Part shown: in pieces, positions 53,284 through 61,245 of the stretch | Layout: each line of letters starts with the position of its first letter | Numbering within the stretch: the first letter of the stretch is position 1 | NCBI RefSeq assembly: GCF_900107745.1 | Contig: NZ_FNRO01000009.1 | Coordinates: 62,001-126,000 of the forward strand | Reading direction: 5' to 3' | Source: Variovorax sp. YR216 | Lineage (GTDB): Bacteria; Pseudomonadota; Gammaproteobacteria; Burkholderiales; Burkholderiaceae_C | Length of the DNA: 64,000 nt | Notes under the pieces: model-generated | The model's input: only the letters and a program-made list of their open reading frames with translations | Databases searched by the model: none | What the model was told of the DNA's origin: nothing | Made by a program: the position numbers and the translations under genes

Positions 53284-54038
53284 CTGCGAACATTCTCCAC
53301 CGTGCGATCTTCGGCATGGCCGCGGCTTTCGCGGGCCTGCCGTCCTATGCACAAAGCGCAATCGCTGCCTCCGACCAGTGGCAGTTCGAGCTCATTCCCT
53401 ACCTCTGGCTGGCCGGCGTCCGCTCCGACCTGAAGCTCGGGCCGTTGCCCGGGAACACCGTTTCCGTGAGTTCCAGCAGTGTCCTCAGTGCACTGGATTT
53501 CGGCGCCATGGGCACGCTCGAAGCGCGCAAGGGCAACTGGGGCGGCCTGCTCGACGTGCAATACGTGAAGCTCGGCGTCTCCAATCAGGTGGCCGGTGGG
53601 CTCCTGGGCGGCTACAACGTCAAGTTCGAGCAGAGCATCGCGACGCTGGCCGGCTTCTATCGCGTGCTCAATGGACCCGTGGCGGTCGACGTACTGGGCG
53701 GCGCTCGGTACGTCTACGCCAAGACCGACCTCGACATCTCGCCCAGCCTGCGTGGACTCGGTGGCCAGATCGAAGAATCGGGCGGGGTGTGGAACGCAAT
53801 CGTCGGCGCGCGCGCAGTCATGCCGGTCAACGACAAGTGGTCGTTGATGGGCTACCTCGATGTGGGCGAAGGCAGCTCGACCTCGAGTTGGCAAGCCATC
53901 GCTGGCGCCAGCTACCAGTACTCCCCCGTCACTTCACTGAAGTTCGGCTATCGCTACCTGAGCTACAAGCGCGACGATGCACTGCTCAACAAGGTGGCGA
54001 TGGGCGGTCTTTACTTTGGCGCCGGCTTCAAGTTCTGA
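53280..54038 (+). CDS. Outer-membrane beta-barrel protein
   Basis: A 252-residue protein with a signal peptide (cleavage near S-Y-A, residue 24) and amphipathic strands of the eight-strand barrel type: W-Q-F-E-L-I-P-Y-L-W-L-A-G-V, W-G-G-L-L-D-V-Q-Y-V-K-L-G-V, and the C-terminal L-Y-F-G-A-G-F-K-F ending in Phe, the BAM signal. The ATG overlaps the lipoprotein stop. Substrate or partner is unknown; it completes the set of envelope proteins before the FGE-like gene. Confidence 0.75.
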   Translation: MTANILHRAIFGMAAAFAGLPSYAQSAIAASDQWQFELIPYLWLAGVRSDLKLGPLPGNTVSVSSSSVLSALDFGAMGTLEARKGNWGGLLDVQYVKLGVSNQVAGGLLGGYNVKFEQSIATLAGFYRVLNGPVAVDVLGGARYVYAKTDLDISPSLRGLGGQIEESGGVWNAIVGARAVMPVNDKWSLMGYLDVGEGSSTSSWQAIAGASYQYSPVTSLKFGYRYLSYKRDDALLNKVAMGGLYFGAGFKF

Positions 54039-54045
54039 TCACCAC

Positions 54046-55023
54046 ATGACGACTGAAACCTCTTCATCGACGGATGCTGTCGCGGCGCCGCATCCCGGCA
54101 TGCTGTGGATCCCCGGCGGCACCTTCCGCATGGGCTCCGACCACCACTACCCGGAAGAGAAGCCGGCGCACCGCGTGACAGTCGACGGCTTCTGGATGGA
54201 TGCGACGCCGGTGACCAACGCGCAGTTCAGGACCTTCGTCGAGGCGACCGGTCACGTCACGTTCTGCGAGATACCGCCAGATCCCAAGGACTACCCCGGG
54301 GCGCTGCCCGAGATGCTCAAGGCCGCTTCTTCGGTCTTCGTCGCGCCACCCGGTCGCGTCAGCCTGCACGACCACTTCCAGTGGTGGCAGTTCGTTGCCG
54401 GCGCCAACTGGCGCCAGCCGCAAGGTGCCGGCAGCAGCATCGCGAGCAAGGAAGATCATCCCGCGGTGCACCTGGCCTGGAGCGATGTCGAGGCCTATGC
54501 AAAGTGGGCCGGCAAGGCCATCGCGACCGAGGCCGAATGGGAGTTCGCCGCGCGCGGCGGGCTCGAGGGCGCCGAGTACGCCTGGGGCAGCGAACTCGTG
54601 CCGGGCGGCGTCCACCAGGCCAACACCTTTCAGGGCGAGTTCCCCTGGCAGAACCTGGCCGAGGACGGCTTTACGGGCACTTCGCCGGTGCACAGCTTTC
54701 CGGCCAATGCCTACGGCCTCTACGACATGATCGGCAACGTCTGGGAGTGGACCGAAACCTGGTACTCGCCGCGACACCCGGACGAGAAGCTCAAGGCCTG
54801 CTGCATTCCCGTGAACCCGCGCGGCGCACCGAAGGAGCGAAGCTTCGATCCCGGCATGCCGGACATCCCGATCCCTCGCAAGGTGATGAAGGGCGGTTCG
54901 CACTTGTGCGCGCCGAACTATTGCAGGCGCTATCGGCCGGCCGCGCGCATGCCGCAGCCCGTCGATACCTCGACCTCGCACTTGGGCTTCCGATGCATCG
55001 TGCGCCAGGAGCGTACCAAGTGA
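54046..55023 (+). CDS. Formylglycine-generating enzyme family protein (sulfatase-modifying factor)
   Basis: A 325-residue SUMF1-type protein. The FGE-fold start M-L-W-I-P-G-G-T-F-R-M-G-S-D and P-V-T-N-A-Q-F are clear, as is L-Y-D-M-I-G-N-V-W-E-W-T. The active-site region G-G-S-H-L-C-A-P-N-Y-C-R-R-Y-R-P-A-A-R holds both copper-binding Cys (about 288 and 293), so it could convert a sulfatase Cys to formylglycine. No intact sulfatase target is encoded nearby: the arylsulfatase half in the chimera lacks the C-x-P-x-R site. The enzyme has no signal peptide, so it should be cytoplasmic. It overlaps the next gene at GTGA. Confidence 0.87.
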   Translation: MTTETSSSTDAVAAPHPGMLWIPGGTFRMGSDHHYPEEKPAHRVTVDGFWMDATPVTNAQFRTFVEATGHVTFCEIPPDPKDYPGALPEMLKAASSVFVAPPGRVSLHDHFQWWQFVAGANWRQPQGAGSSIASKEDHPAVHLAWSDVEAYAKWAGKAIATEAEWEFAARGGLEGAEYAWGSELVPGGVHQANTFQGEFPWQNLAEDGFTGTSPVHSFPANAYGLYDMIGNVWEWTETWYSPRHPDEKLKACCIPVNPRGAPKERSFDPGMPDIPIPRKVMKGGSHLCAPNYCRRYRPAARMPQPVDTSTSHLGFRCIVRQERTK

Positions 55024-55511
55024 ACGACGTCCCGCAGACGATTCGGCAGGCTCCTCGCCGTCGCGTCGGCCTCCATCGGCCTGGCCTTGCGGCGGCCGCT
55101 CGCCTCTGGTTGATGGCGTTGACGCTGGCGGCGGTTCAACTCGCAATTGCGCAAGGTTCCGTGGCCGGCACCGTGGCCGGGGCGGCCGATCCCGCGGTGC
55201 TGAGAGGCGCATGGAAACGGACAGATGGCAACTACATCATCCTGGTACGCGACGTCGGCACAGCCGGCGAGATCACGGCGATGTACTTCAATCCAAGTCC
55301 GCTGCCCTTTGCCAAGGCTCAAACCTCCCGGGAGGCGGGCACGCTGCGCGCTGCCTTCGAACTGCAGGCCGGCGGCTACAACGGCTCGACGTACGAGCTG
55401 CGCTACGACGCCACCAGCGATCGCCTGGTCGGGGTCTATTTTCAAGCGGTGGCGAAACAGCGCTTCGAGGTCAGCTTTGTCCGCCAGCGCATTGAAGGCG
55501 CACTGCGCTGA
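55020..55511 (+). CDS. Hypothetical exported protein
   Basis: A 163-residue protein whose GTG start overlaps the FGE stop. A basic N-terminus is followed by a hydrophobic helix (L-W-L-M-A-L-T-L-A-A-V-Q-L-A-I-A-Q) that looks like a signal peptide or anchor. The mature domain (G-A-W-K-R-T-D-G-N-Y-I-I-L-V, Y-F-N-P-S-P-L-P, Y-E-L-R-Y-D) is compact and beta-rich. Family not recognised; by position it is the last gene of the sulfatase-type cluster. Confidence 0.65.
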   Translation: MNDVPQTIRQAPRRRVGLHRPGLAAAARLWLMALTLAAVQLAIAQGSVAGTVAGAADPAVLRGAWKRTDGNYIILVRDVGTAGEITAMYFNPSPLPFAKAQTSREAGTLRAAFELQAGGYNGSTYELRYDATSDRLVGVYFQAVAKQRFEVSFVRQRIEGALR

Positions 55512-55619
55512 CCAGAAGAGGTCGATTGACGAGCTACGTCTGCACGATCTTGAGACCCATGAATACGAAGGGACCTCCTATGACGGGTTGCGGGCTGTTG
55601 CCACCGCGACATGGTGGCA

Positions 55620-56039
55620 TCAGCCGCAAATATTAGGCGTGGAGGTCCATTCGTCCAGCAACTGGCAGCCGTTCCACTCGGTGCTGCCGATGCGCATCGG
55701 CCCGGCAGGCAGCGATTCGAGCAACACCAGCGACCGGGTCTGCAGGTCCTGCGGTCCGAACCGCGCCACCACGGCGCGAGCCACTTTGTGCATCAGCACG
55801 TTGGCGACGTCCGACTGGTTGGTGCGCATGTCGCGCGAGCGGCTCACCACCAACAGCGTGTTGGGCGCGATGCGCACGAACTCGCCATAGCGCCGGTCGT
55901 GTGGACGACTGTCCAAGCCAGTGGACTGCGCCAACCCGGGCATCACCAGGGCGCCGCTGCACGCGGTAGCGACAGTCAGCAGACACGCGCGCAAAGCGCG
56001 CAACAAGTTGAGGACATGGGTTCCTTCAGGTGCGGCCAA
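55620..56039 (-). CDS. Hypothetical exported protein
   Basis: A 139-residue product with a hydrophobic signal-like segment (L-L-R-A-L-R-A-C-L-L-T-V-A-T-A-C, then A-Q) and a small mature domain (Y-G-E-F-V-R-I-A-P-N-T-L-L-V-V-S-R-S-R-D). The only start upstream of the signal is TTG at 56039, which overlaps the end of the hydrolase gene by 14 bases, so translational coupling is assumed. No family was recognised. Confidence 0.5.
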   Translation of the reverse strand: MAAPEGTHVLNLLRALRACLLTVATACSGALVMPGLAQSTGLDSRPHDRRYGEFVRIAPNTLLVVSRSRDMRTNQSDVANVLMHKVARAVVARFGPQDLQTRSLVLLESLPAGPMRIGSTEWNGCQLLDEWTSTPNICG

Positions 56040-57240
56040 ACTGCGCGTCCAGCCAGTCCAACACCCGCTGGTTCAGTAGCGAGCGGTTCTTCATCTCGCA
56101 GTGTCCGCCGGCGCCTTCGGCAGCGCTGAAATACAGCATGTGCTTGGGGCATTTCAGCGCCTCGAACAGTGCCGTGGCCGATGCCGCCAGTGTGTCTCCC
56201 TCGGCATGCGTGACCAGCGTCGGGCAACGGATGGCCTCAAGACAACCGTCCAGCGTGTAGCGCTCGGCCTCGGCGAGGTACTCGCGCAGGGTACGCACAC
56301 CGTGCACCCAGAAGTTGCGTTGCATCACGCTCCAATGAAGGCGCGGGCTGCCGGCGATGAGCGCTTCCATCTTGTCCAGCCAAGGCTGCGGCAGCTCGCC
56401 CAAGTGGGCCGCCGCCTCGCGCGGCACGCCCATTTGCACTGCAGCGGCACGGAAGCCGGATGCCACGTTCCACAACCCTGGGTCGGCGATGCAGGCGCTA
56501 AGCCTCGTGTCGCCCGAGGCCGCTCGCGGCGCCAGATAACCGCCCAGACTCCAGCCAGAGAGCGCAATTCGCGCCGGATCGACCAGATCGAAGGTGAGTG
56601 CGTGGTCGACCACCGCGCGCACGACAGTTTCCCAGTCGGGCCGCAAGCGCAGGCCCTGCTCGTACAGCGCGCCGCCCTGGCCAGGGCCGTCAAACATCAA
56701 GCAGTGGTAGCCGCGGCGCGTGGCGGCCACCGCGCTGGCGAAATACATGTCCGTCATCGTGCCGTCGTACCCATTGGTAAGAATCAGCAGCGGCCCGCGC
56801 TCGGCGGCGGTCCTACCTTCGGCCGAAAGTAGGTAACCGGGTAGCGTCGTGCCCTCGAAGGGGATACGCAGCGGTGTGGCTGGCGTGTCGCCCAGTGCCA
56901 GCGCCCGGCCGAGCAACTCGCTCTGGCGGCGGAAGGACTGCAGCAGCCTTGGGTCGACCGGCTCGCCGTACAGTGGGTGGTAGGCCGCCGCTTGGTAGCA
57001 ACTGGCGCGCAGGAAGAGGCTGCGCGCACCGGCCGTGTGTCCTCGCTTCAGCGCCTCTTCGCCCTGCGCCGCCAGGCGCTCGGCGGCTTGCGACCAAGCG
57101 GCATGGAAGGCGCCGTCGTCGCCTTCGCCCACAGCGCGGGCTACGGCTTCGATCTCGCCGTACTCGGCGCCACCAGCGGGGATGTAGGCCAGAGGCCAAG
57201 TGCCGAACTCGTCGTGCAGGTGGTGGTGAAACAAGGGCAT
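56026..57240 (-). CDS. Alpha/beta hydrolase (FrsA/dihydroxypseudooxynicotine hydrolase-like)
   Basis: A 404-residue hydrolase with an N-terminal helical domain (residues 1-120) and a C-terminal alpha/beta domain. The nucleophile elbow is G-W-S-L-G-G-Y, preceded by F-D-G-P-G-Q-G; the acid is in H-A-E-G-D-T and the His in G-A-G-G-H-C. This two-domain form fits FrsA-like and C-C-bond hydrolases such as 2,6-dihydroxypseudooxynicotine hydrolase. The substrate is unknown. It overlaps the small exported protein gene downstream. Confidence 0.82.
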   Translation of the reverse strand: MPLFHHHLHDEFGTWPLAYIPAGGAEYGEIEAVARAVGEGDDGAFHAAWSQAAERLAAQGEEALKRGHTAGARSLFLRASCYQAAAYHPLYGEPVDPRLLQSFRRQSELLGRALALGDTPATPLRIPFEGTTLPGYLLSAEGRTAAERGPLLILTNGYDGTMTDMYFASAVAATRRGYHCLMFDGPGQGGALYEQGLRLRPDWETVVRAVVDHALTFDLVDPARIALSGWSLGGYLAPRAASGDTRLSACIADPGLWNVASGFRAAAVQMGVPREAAAHLGELPQPWLDKMEALIAGSPRLHWSVMQRNFWVHGVRTLREYLAEAERYTLDGCLEAIRCPTLVTHAEGDTLAASATALFEALKCPKHMLYFSAAEGAGGHCEMKNRSLLNQRVLDWLDAQFGRT

Positions 57241-57460
57241 GGCTGATGGTCGATTTAGTCGAGTACGCGTTCGTCCAGAATGCTGGGACGCCCCGGCGGC
57301 CTTGTCGTGTTCTGTCCGTCCCGCGAATGTCCCGTATGTCTACACGCGACGCGGCGCAATATGAGAGGCCACACGGCGTTCACATGGTGACCGAAGATTC
57401 ATTTCTTGCTTCGCCCCAACCGGGCGCCCGCAAGCCGACGTGGTCAACGATTTTCGGGGC

Positions 57461-57856
57461 TCAATTCGGGAATCGCTCGATGTGCGTCTCACCCTTGCGG
57501 CCTGCGTAGGCGACATGGCGACCCGCGATCCAGACCGTGTAGCCGCTGCAGCCCGCGCGCTGCGAAAGATGCTTGAACTCGGGGTACATCACCCGACCTT
57601 GCTGGGCACCCAGGATGGCCGAACGCAAGGCATCACCGTCGAAGGCTTCGGCGATGCCTTCCTGCGGCCGCTCGAAATCGAGGTCCAGGGTGGCGCCGTC
57701 GGGCAGGTAGTAGGTGGTGCGACCTGTGCGGTAGTCGACGTAATAGGACTCGACCTGGACACTCGCGAGTTTTGCGATCACTTCGCCGAAGTGGATGCTG
57801 CCCTTGTTCGATGCCTCGAAGGTGGACTGAATGACGATGCGGGTGCTCTCGTTCAT
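57461..57856 (-). CDS. DUF1398 family protein
   Basis: A 131-residue protein with the DUF1398 pattern S-Y-Y-V-D-Y-R-T-G-R-T-T-Y-Y, G-D-A-L-R-S-A-I-L-G-A-Q-Q-G and a C-terminal G-C-S-G-Y-T-V-W-I-A-G-R-H-V-A-Y. The family is related to phage-envelope-type proteins of unknown function. The ATG at 57856 matches the family start. It lies 35 bases after the MarR gene, probably in one operon and under its control. Confidence 0.8.
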   Translation of the reverse strand: MNESTRIVIQSTFEASNKGSIHFGEVIAKLASVQVESYYVDYRTGRTTYYLPDGATLDLDFERPQEGIAEAFDGDALRSAILGAQQGRVMYPEFKHLSQRAGCSGYTVWIAGRHVAYAGRKGETHIERFPN

Positions 57857-57891
57857 GGTTGTTCCTGTTCTGGAGCGAATGGCCTGATCCA

Positions 57892-58362
57892 TCAGGCGGT
57901 GGGAATGACTTGGAGCTGGTGGTGTTTCACCAAAGCCTGCATGGCGTTCATCAGGGCTTGGCGCTCTTGCGCACGGAGATGGCCGAAAAAATGTCCGTCA
58001 TTGGCATCGGCCAGGGCCGCCAGTTGCGGAACCAAGGCCATGCCCGACGCGGTCAAGACCAGGGATTGCTCTCGCGAACGTCCGTCGGCCAGTTGGCGTT
58101 TCGCCAATCCCTTCTGCTCGAGGCGAGAGACCACCTTCGACGCGGCGCTCTTGGTCATGCCCATGGCTTGAATCAGTTCGGCATGGCTGGTCTCGTGCCG
58201 CGCCCAAAGGGTGCGCAACACCACCCATTCGGTGACACTCACGCCCCTGTCCTCCAACAGTTGCTGAAAGCGGAGCGACACGTGGTTGGAGACGAAGCGC
58301 AGCCAGAAACCCAGATGGGCTTCCAGCGGAGCGGGGTGCGGTGGGGCTTGCTTGGACTTCAT
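57892..58362 (-). CDS. MarR family transcriptional regulator
   Basis: A 156-residue MarR protein with the winged helix T-S-H-A-E-L-I-Q-A-M-G-M-T-K-S-A-A-S-K-V-V-S-R-L-E and wing A-D-G-R-S-R-E-Q-S-L-V-L-T. Two 14-base palindromes start immediately upstream of the ATG, the expected operators for autoregulation and for the DUF1398 gene downstream. Confidence 0.88.
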   Translation of the reverse strand: MKSKQAPPHPAPLEAHLGFWLRFVSNHVSLRFQQLLEDRGVSVTEWVVLRTLWARHETSHAELIQAMGMTKSAASKVVSRLEQKGLAKRQLADGRSREQSLVLTASGMALVPQLAALADANDGHFFGHLRAQERQALMNAMQALVKHHQLQVIPTA

Positions 58363-58365
58363 TAG

Positions 58366-58406
58366 GTTTCCATGGAAACTTGGAGAAGTCTAGTTTCCAA
58401 GGAAAC
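58366..58406. promoter_or_regulatory. Two palindromic operators upstream of the MarR gene
   Basis: GTTTCCATGGAAAC (58366-58379) and GTTTCCAAGGAAAC (58393-58406) share the arms GTTTCC/GGAAAC, with centres 27 bases apart. They begin 4 bases from the MarR start codon, typical of MarR operators. Confidence 0.78.
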
Positions 58407-58658
58407 TGTTGTCAACTCATTGGCCCACTTGCGGCTGCGCCGTCACAACCAATGGGTTTTCGGCCACCCCTCGCAGATTTCGCTGACCGGCCGGAAGCGG
58501 GAAGTAGCATGACTGCTCGATCGATGCCGGAGATTCGTCACCCCACGTCGCACCGAGCTAGAACTGAATAACGAATGAACGTCAGCTTCAACCTGATGCT
58601 CTATTCGTTCACGCAGCCGTTGAGCAAACCGCTCTGGTGACATCAATCGGAGACCCTG

Positions 58659-58800
58659 ATGGACGCTGCCGACAAGCTCGAAGCGGTCCTGCGCTATCAC
58701 GAGCGCTCCAAGCATCAGTTCCACCGCTATGCGCGCTCCGCCGGCACCCTGGATTGGGTCAACCAGCCCAACCCGTTCCGCCGCTACGAGGGGGCGCCGC
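58659..58800 (+). pseudogene. SagB-type nitroreductase N-terminal relic
   Basis: From the ATG at 58659 the product M-D-A-A-D-K-L-E-A-V-L-R-Y-H-E-R-S-K-H and F-H-R-Y-A-R-S-A-G-T-L-D-W-V-N-Q-P-N-P-F-R-R-Y-E-G-A-P matches the start of SagB/ThcOx-type nitroreductase proteins. After about 47 residues the similarity stops abruptly and the frame becomes unrelated. The FMN-binding body is missing. Confidence 0.6.
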
Positions 58801-59220
58801 TGCCGGGAGCACGGTGGTGCGTGCCACAAGGTTGCGAACCCAGTCAACCTGTTCGAAGGGTCTTAGATCGGCGAGGAAGAAGGCTGCGGACGCAGAGGTT
58901 GAGCGAACTTCCGCAACCAGGTCCAACAAGACCATCGATTGTTCGAGCTGGTCCCGAGTGCCCCGCACGGCCACAACGACCCGACCGGGGAAGCTGATGT
59001 GGCCAGCTTCTACTTCCAGGCCAAACGGTTCAGCTGTGCCAAGCGCAGCGGAGCTGGGCTTCTCCCGGACAAAGACGGGAGTTCGAGTAGTTCTGGTACC
59101 AGGTGCCGTACGCGCTGAGGTTCCAGCCCTCGGTCTTTCCGCTTGCGGTGGCCGGGTTGCCGAAACGCCTTTCATGCGAAATCTGGAGGCCTGGATGCGG
59201 CCACAACTCGACTTTGGACA
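58801..59220. other. Stretch without an assignable gene
   Basis: Minus-strand frames at 58759-59175 and 59030-59224 have protein-like composition in places (for example Y-G-T-W-Y-Q-N-Y), but no family could be recognised and they overlap. It is probably debris from the event that truncated the nitroreductase gene. Confidence 0.4.
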
Positions 59221-59946
59221 TCACGTTCTGATTCGCCTGGAAGGGGTCTTTGGAACTGTCCCTTCACCTTCCGTGGTTTCCTGCCCGAGGGCGCCAGCAT
59301 CGCGTCCTTCATTGTTCTGGAAGCGGTCAAAGCTGAGCAGCACCGCGACAACACCGAGTGCCGCAACCGGCCCAGCGGCCGGGTGCACCACGGAAGCAAG
59401 GATGGGTGCAACGAGCATGAGGTGCCTGAGGCCCCAGCTATAGAGGATTCCGGCGCGGCGCACGTAGACCCTGCCGGCATTGCTCCATCCATGGCGTGCC
59501 TCGGAGTCGACCGGCATCGCGGCGATGAACCCGGCGTGGTTGTAGTAGCGCACCGCCATCACCGACGACGCGAGGGAAGCGAACAGCAGCGCCATGAGCG
59601 CAAGTTCCAGCGCGAGACGGGAGGTGAAGCCCGGCGCCCCTGGCGCATCGCCGAAGTTCGCACGTAGCGAGGGGGCGACCAGGGTGACCGTGCCCATCAG
59701 GCCCAAGACGGCTGTGGATGCAGTCATGGTGGCCGACATCAGCGAATTGCGCAGCGTCTGCACCGCCAGGATTTCCGAGCCTTTCTGCGCCGAGACCGCG
59801 TCGAACCATTCTTCGCGCAGCACCGCATGCGCAGTTCGAGCCAGGCGTCCCGGCCTGCGCCGATGCCCAAAGGTCAGTGCCACTTCATAGGCCATGAGGA
59901 TGGCCACCGTGGCCAATGCCGCGAGCCAGGCGGCCATGTTCGACAT
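59221..59946 (-). CDS. DUF599 inner-membrane protein
   Basis: A 241-residue membrane protein with about four hydrophobic helices (near residues 5-22, 68-90, 115-135 and 190-205). DUF599 features are M-A-A-W-L-A-A, V-Q-T-L-R-N-S-L-M-S-A-T-M and Y-Y-N-H-A-G-F. The C-terminal 35 residues are hydrophilic and variable. It lies 9 bases after the end of the YedE-like gene on the same strand, so it may belong to the persulfide module. Function unknown. Confidence 0.75.
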   Translation of the reverse strand: MSNMAAWLAALATVAILMAYEVALTFGHRRRPGRLARTAHAVLREEWFDAVSAQKGSEILAVQTLRNSLMSATMTASTAVLGLMGTVTLVAPSLRANFGDAPGAPGFTSRLALELALMALLFASLASSVMAVRYYNHAGFIAAMPVDSEARHGWSNAGRVYVRRAGILYSWGLRHLMLVAPILASVVHPAAGPVAALGVVAVLLSFDRFQNNEGRDAGALGQETTEGEGTVPKTPSRRIRT

Positions 59947-59955
59947 GAGCCGACC

Positions 59956-60393
59956 TCAGGCAGTGCGCGGTGTCGGCTGCCGCCTATGGCGCTCGAAAAG
60001 TTCGAACACGCCCATGCCCACCAGCATCGCGGCCACGAATACCAGCGCCTTGACTTCGCCCATCCCGAGCGAAACGAGGCCCGGCCCGGGGCAGAAGCCC
60101 GCGATGCCCCAGCCGATGCCGAAGAGCACACTTCCCGCGACCAGGCGGCGGTCGATGTGGCGCGCCGAGGGCAGGCGCATTTCGACGCCGAGCAGGGATG
60201 TGGTGCGCCGGCCGGCCACCGCGAAGGCCACCACGCCGACGGCGATGGCGCCCCCCATGACGAAAGCCAGGGACGGGTCCCAGTGGCCGGTCACGTCCAG
60301 AAAGCCGAGCACCTTGGCCGGATTGGCCATGCCCGAGACGATGAGGCCCAGGCCGAAGACGAGGCCAGCGAGCAGCGAAGCGAGAACAATCAT
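59956..60393 (-). CDS. YeeE/YedE-like half-transporter (DUF6691)
   Basis: A 145-residue membrane protein with four helices. The signature F-G-L-G-L-I-V-S-G-M-A-N-P-A-K-V-L-G-F-L-D and a Cys in the pore motif G-F-C-P-G-P-G-L mark the second half of YeeE/YedE-type transporters, which import thiosulfate or related reduced sulfur through conserved Cys. It sits 10 bases after the other half-transporter, with which it probably pairs, under the ArsR regulator. Confidence 0.85.
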   Translation of the reverse strand: MIVLASLLAGLVFGLGLIVSGMANPAKVLGFLDVTGHWDPSLAFVMGGAIAVGVVAFAVAGRRTTSLLGVEMRLPSARHIDRRLVAGSVLFGIGWGIAGFCPGPGLVSLGMGEVKALVFVAAMLVGMGVFELFERHRRQPTPRTA

Positions 60394-60403
60394 GGTGAAC
60401 TCC

Positions 60404-60838
60404 TCAGATACCCAGCAGGTGACGCGTCACGAAGACCGTGACGAAGCCGGCGCCCATGAAGGCGAGCGTGGCGACGAGCGAGCGCGGCGATAGTCGAGAC
60501 AGCCCGCACACACCGTGGCCGCTGGTGCAACCGGAGCCATACCGGGTGCCGATGCCCACGAGCAGGCCGGCCAGAATCAGCGCGCCGTAGCTCGCGTCAA
60601 TCTGGGGCTTGGGCAACACCGCGAACAGCACGTAAACCAGTGGCGCGCCGACCAGTCCGAGGACAAAGGCGATACGCCAGGCCATATCGCCCTCGGTCGG
60701 CCTGAGCAGGCCTCCGAGCACCCCGCTGATGCCGGCGATGCGCCCATTGAGCAGCGCGAACATTGCGGCGGCAATTCCGATGAGCACACCGCCAGCCGAG
60801 GCGGCGAGCGGCGTGAAGTGGTTCCAGTCGATGGACAT
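60404..60838 (-). CDS. YeeE/YedE family half-transporter
   Basis: A 144-residue membrane protein with four helices and the YeeE/YedE motif G-I-G-T-R-Y-G-S-G-C-T-S-G-H-G-V-C-G-L-S, which places the functional Cys residues. Together with the adjacent DUF6691 protein it makes a two-piece reduced-sulfur transporter. The ATG at 60838 overlaps the stop of the ArsR gene (TGATG), so the three are one operon. Confidence 0.87.
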   Translation of the reverse strand: MSIDWNHFTPLAASAGGVLIGIAAAMFALLNGRIAGISGVLGGLLRPTEGDMAWRIAFVLGLVGAPLVYVLFAVLPKPQIDASYGALILAGLLVGIGTRYGSGCTSGHGVCGLSRLSPRSLVATLAFMGAGFVTVFVTRHLLGI

Positions 60839-61185
60839 CATTCTTCCTTTGGGCAATAGAGACGGTAGAGAACCGCGAGGATTTCGAGCATCGAAGGGTC
60901 GGCGACGCTGTAGTAGATGTTCTTGCCTTCGCGGCGCGTGCTGACGACCCCCTCGTTGCGCAATACACCCAACTGTTGCGAAAGCGTCGGTTGGTGAATG
61001 TCCAGCGCCTCTTCGAGGTCACTCACGCACATCTCGCCCTGCGAGAGCTGGCAGAGCAGGAGCAGACGGTCTTCATTGGCGAGCACCTTGAGTGCGGCGA
61101 CTGCGCTGCCCGCGGCGCCGCGCAGGGCTTGGGGGTCGATGACTGGTGAGCGCTTCATGGTCGGGCTTACTGTTGCGATTGACAT
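60838..61185 (-). CDS. bigR: BigR/SqrR-type ArsR family persulfide sensor
   Basis: A 115-residue ArsR winged-helix regulator: L-A-N-E-D-R-L-L-L-L-C-Q-L, G-E-M-C-V-S-D-L-E, helix Q-P-T-L-S-Q-Q-L-G-V-L-R, wing R-E-G-K-N-I-Y-Y. The Cys in E-M-C-V (53) and the C-terminal L-Y-C-P (111) match the pair that forms a polysulfide bridge in BigR/SqrR. It controls reduced-sulfur detoxification genes, here the transporter genes downstream and the divergent MBL gene. An inverted repeat at its start fits an operator. An internal ATG at 61158 is possible. Confidence 0.85.
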   Translation of the reverse strand: MSIATVSPTMKRSPVIDPQALRGAAGSAVAALKVLANEDRLLLLCQLSQGEMCVSDLEEALDIHQPTLSQQLGVLRNEGVVSTRREGKNIYYSVADPSMLEILAVLYRLYCPKEE

Positions 61186-61214
61186 ATTATGTAGAAAAAT
61201 ATAATATCAGTCAA
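61179..61214. promoter_or_regulatory. Inverted repeat between bigR and the MBL gene
   Basis: ATATTAT (61184-61190) and ATAATAT (61201-61207) form 7-base arms about a 10-base spacer, with outer TTGAC (61179-61183) and GTCAA (61210-61214). This AT-rich dyad between divergent genes is the expected BigR-type operator. It overlaps the longer candidate start of the regulator, which favours the start at 61158. Confidence 0.65.
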
Positions 61215-61245
61215 TAGATTTCAACTTGACACGACAGAGGCACTC

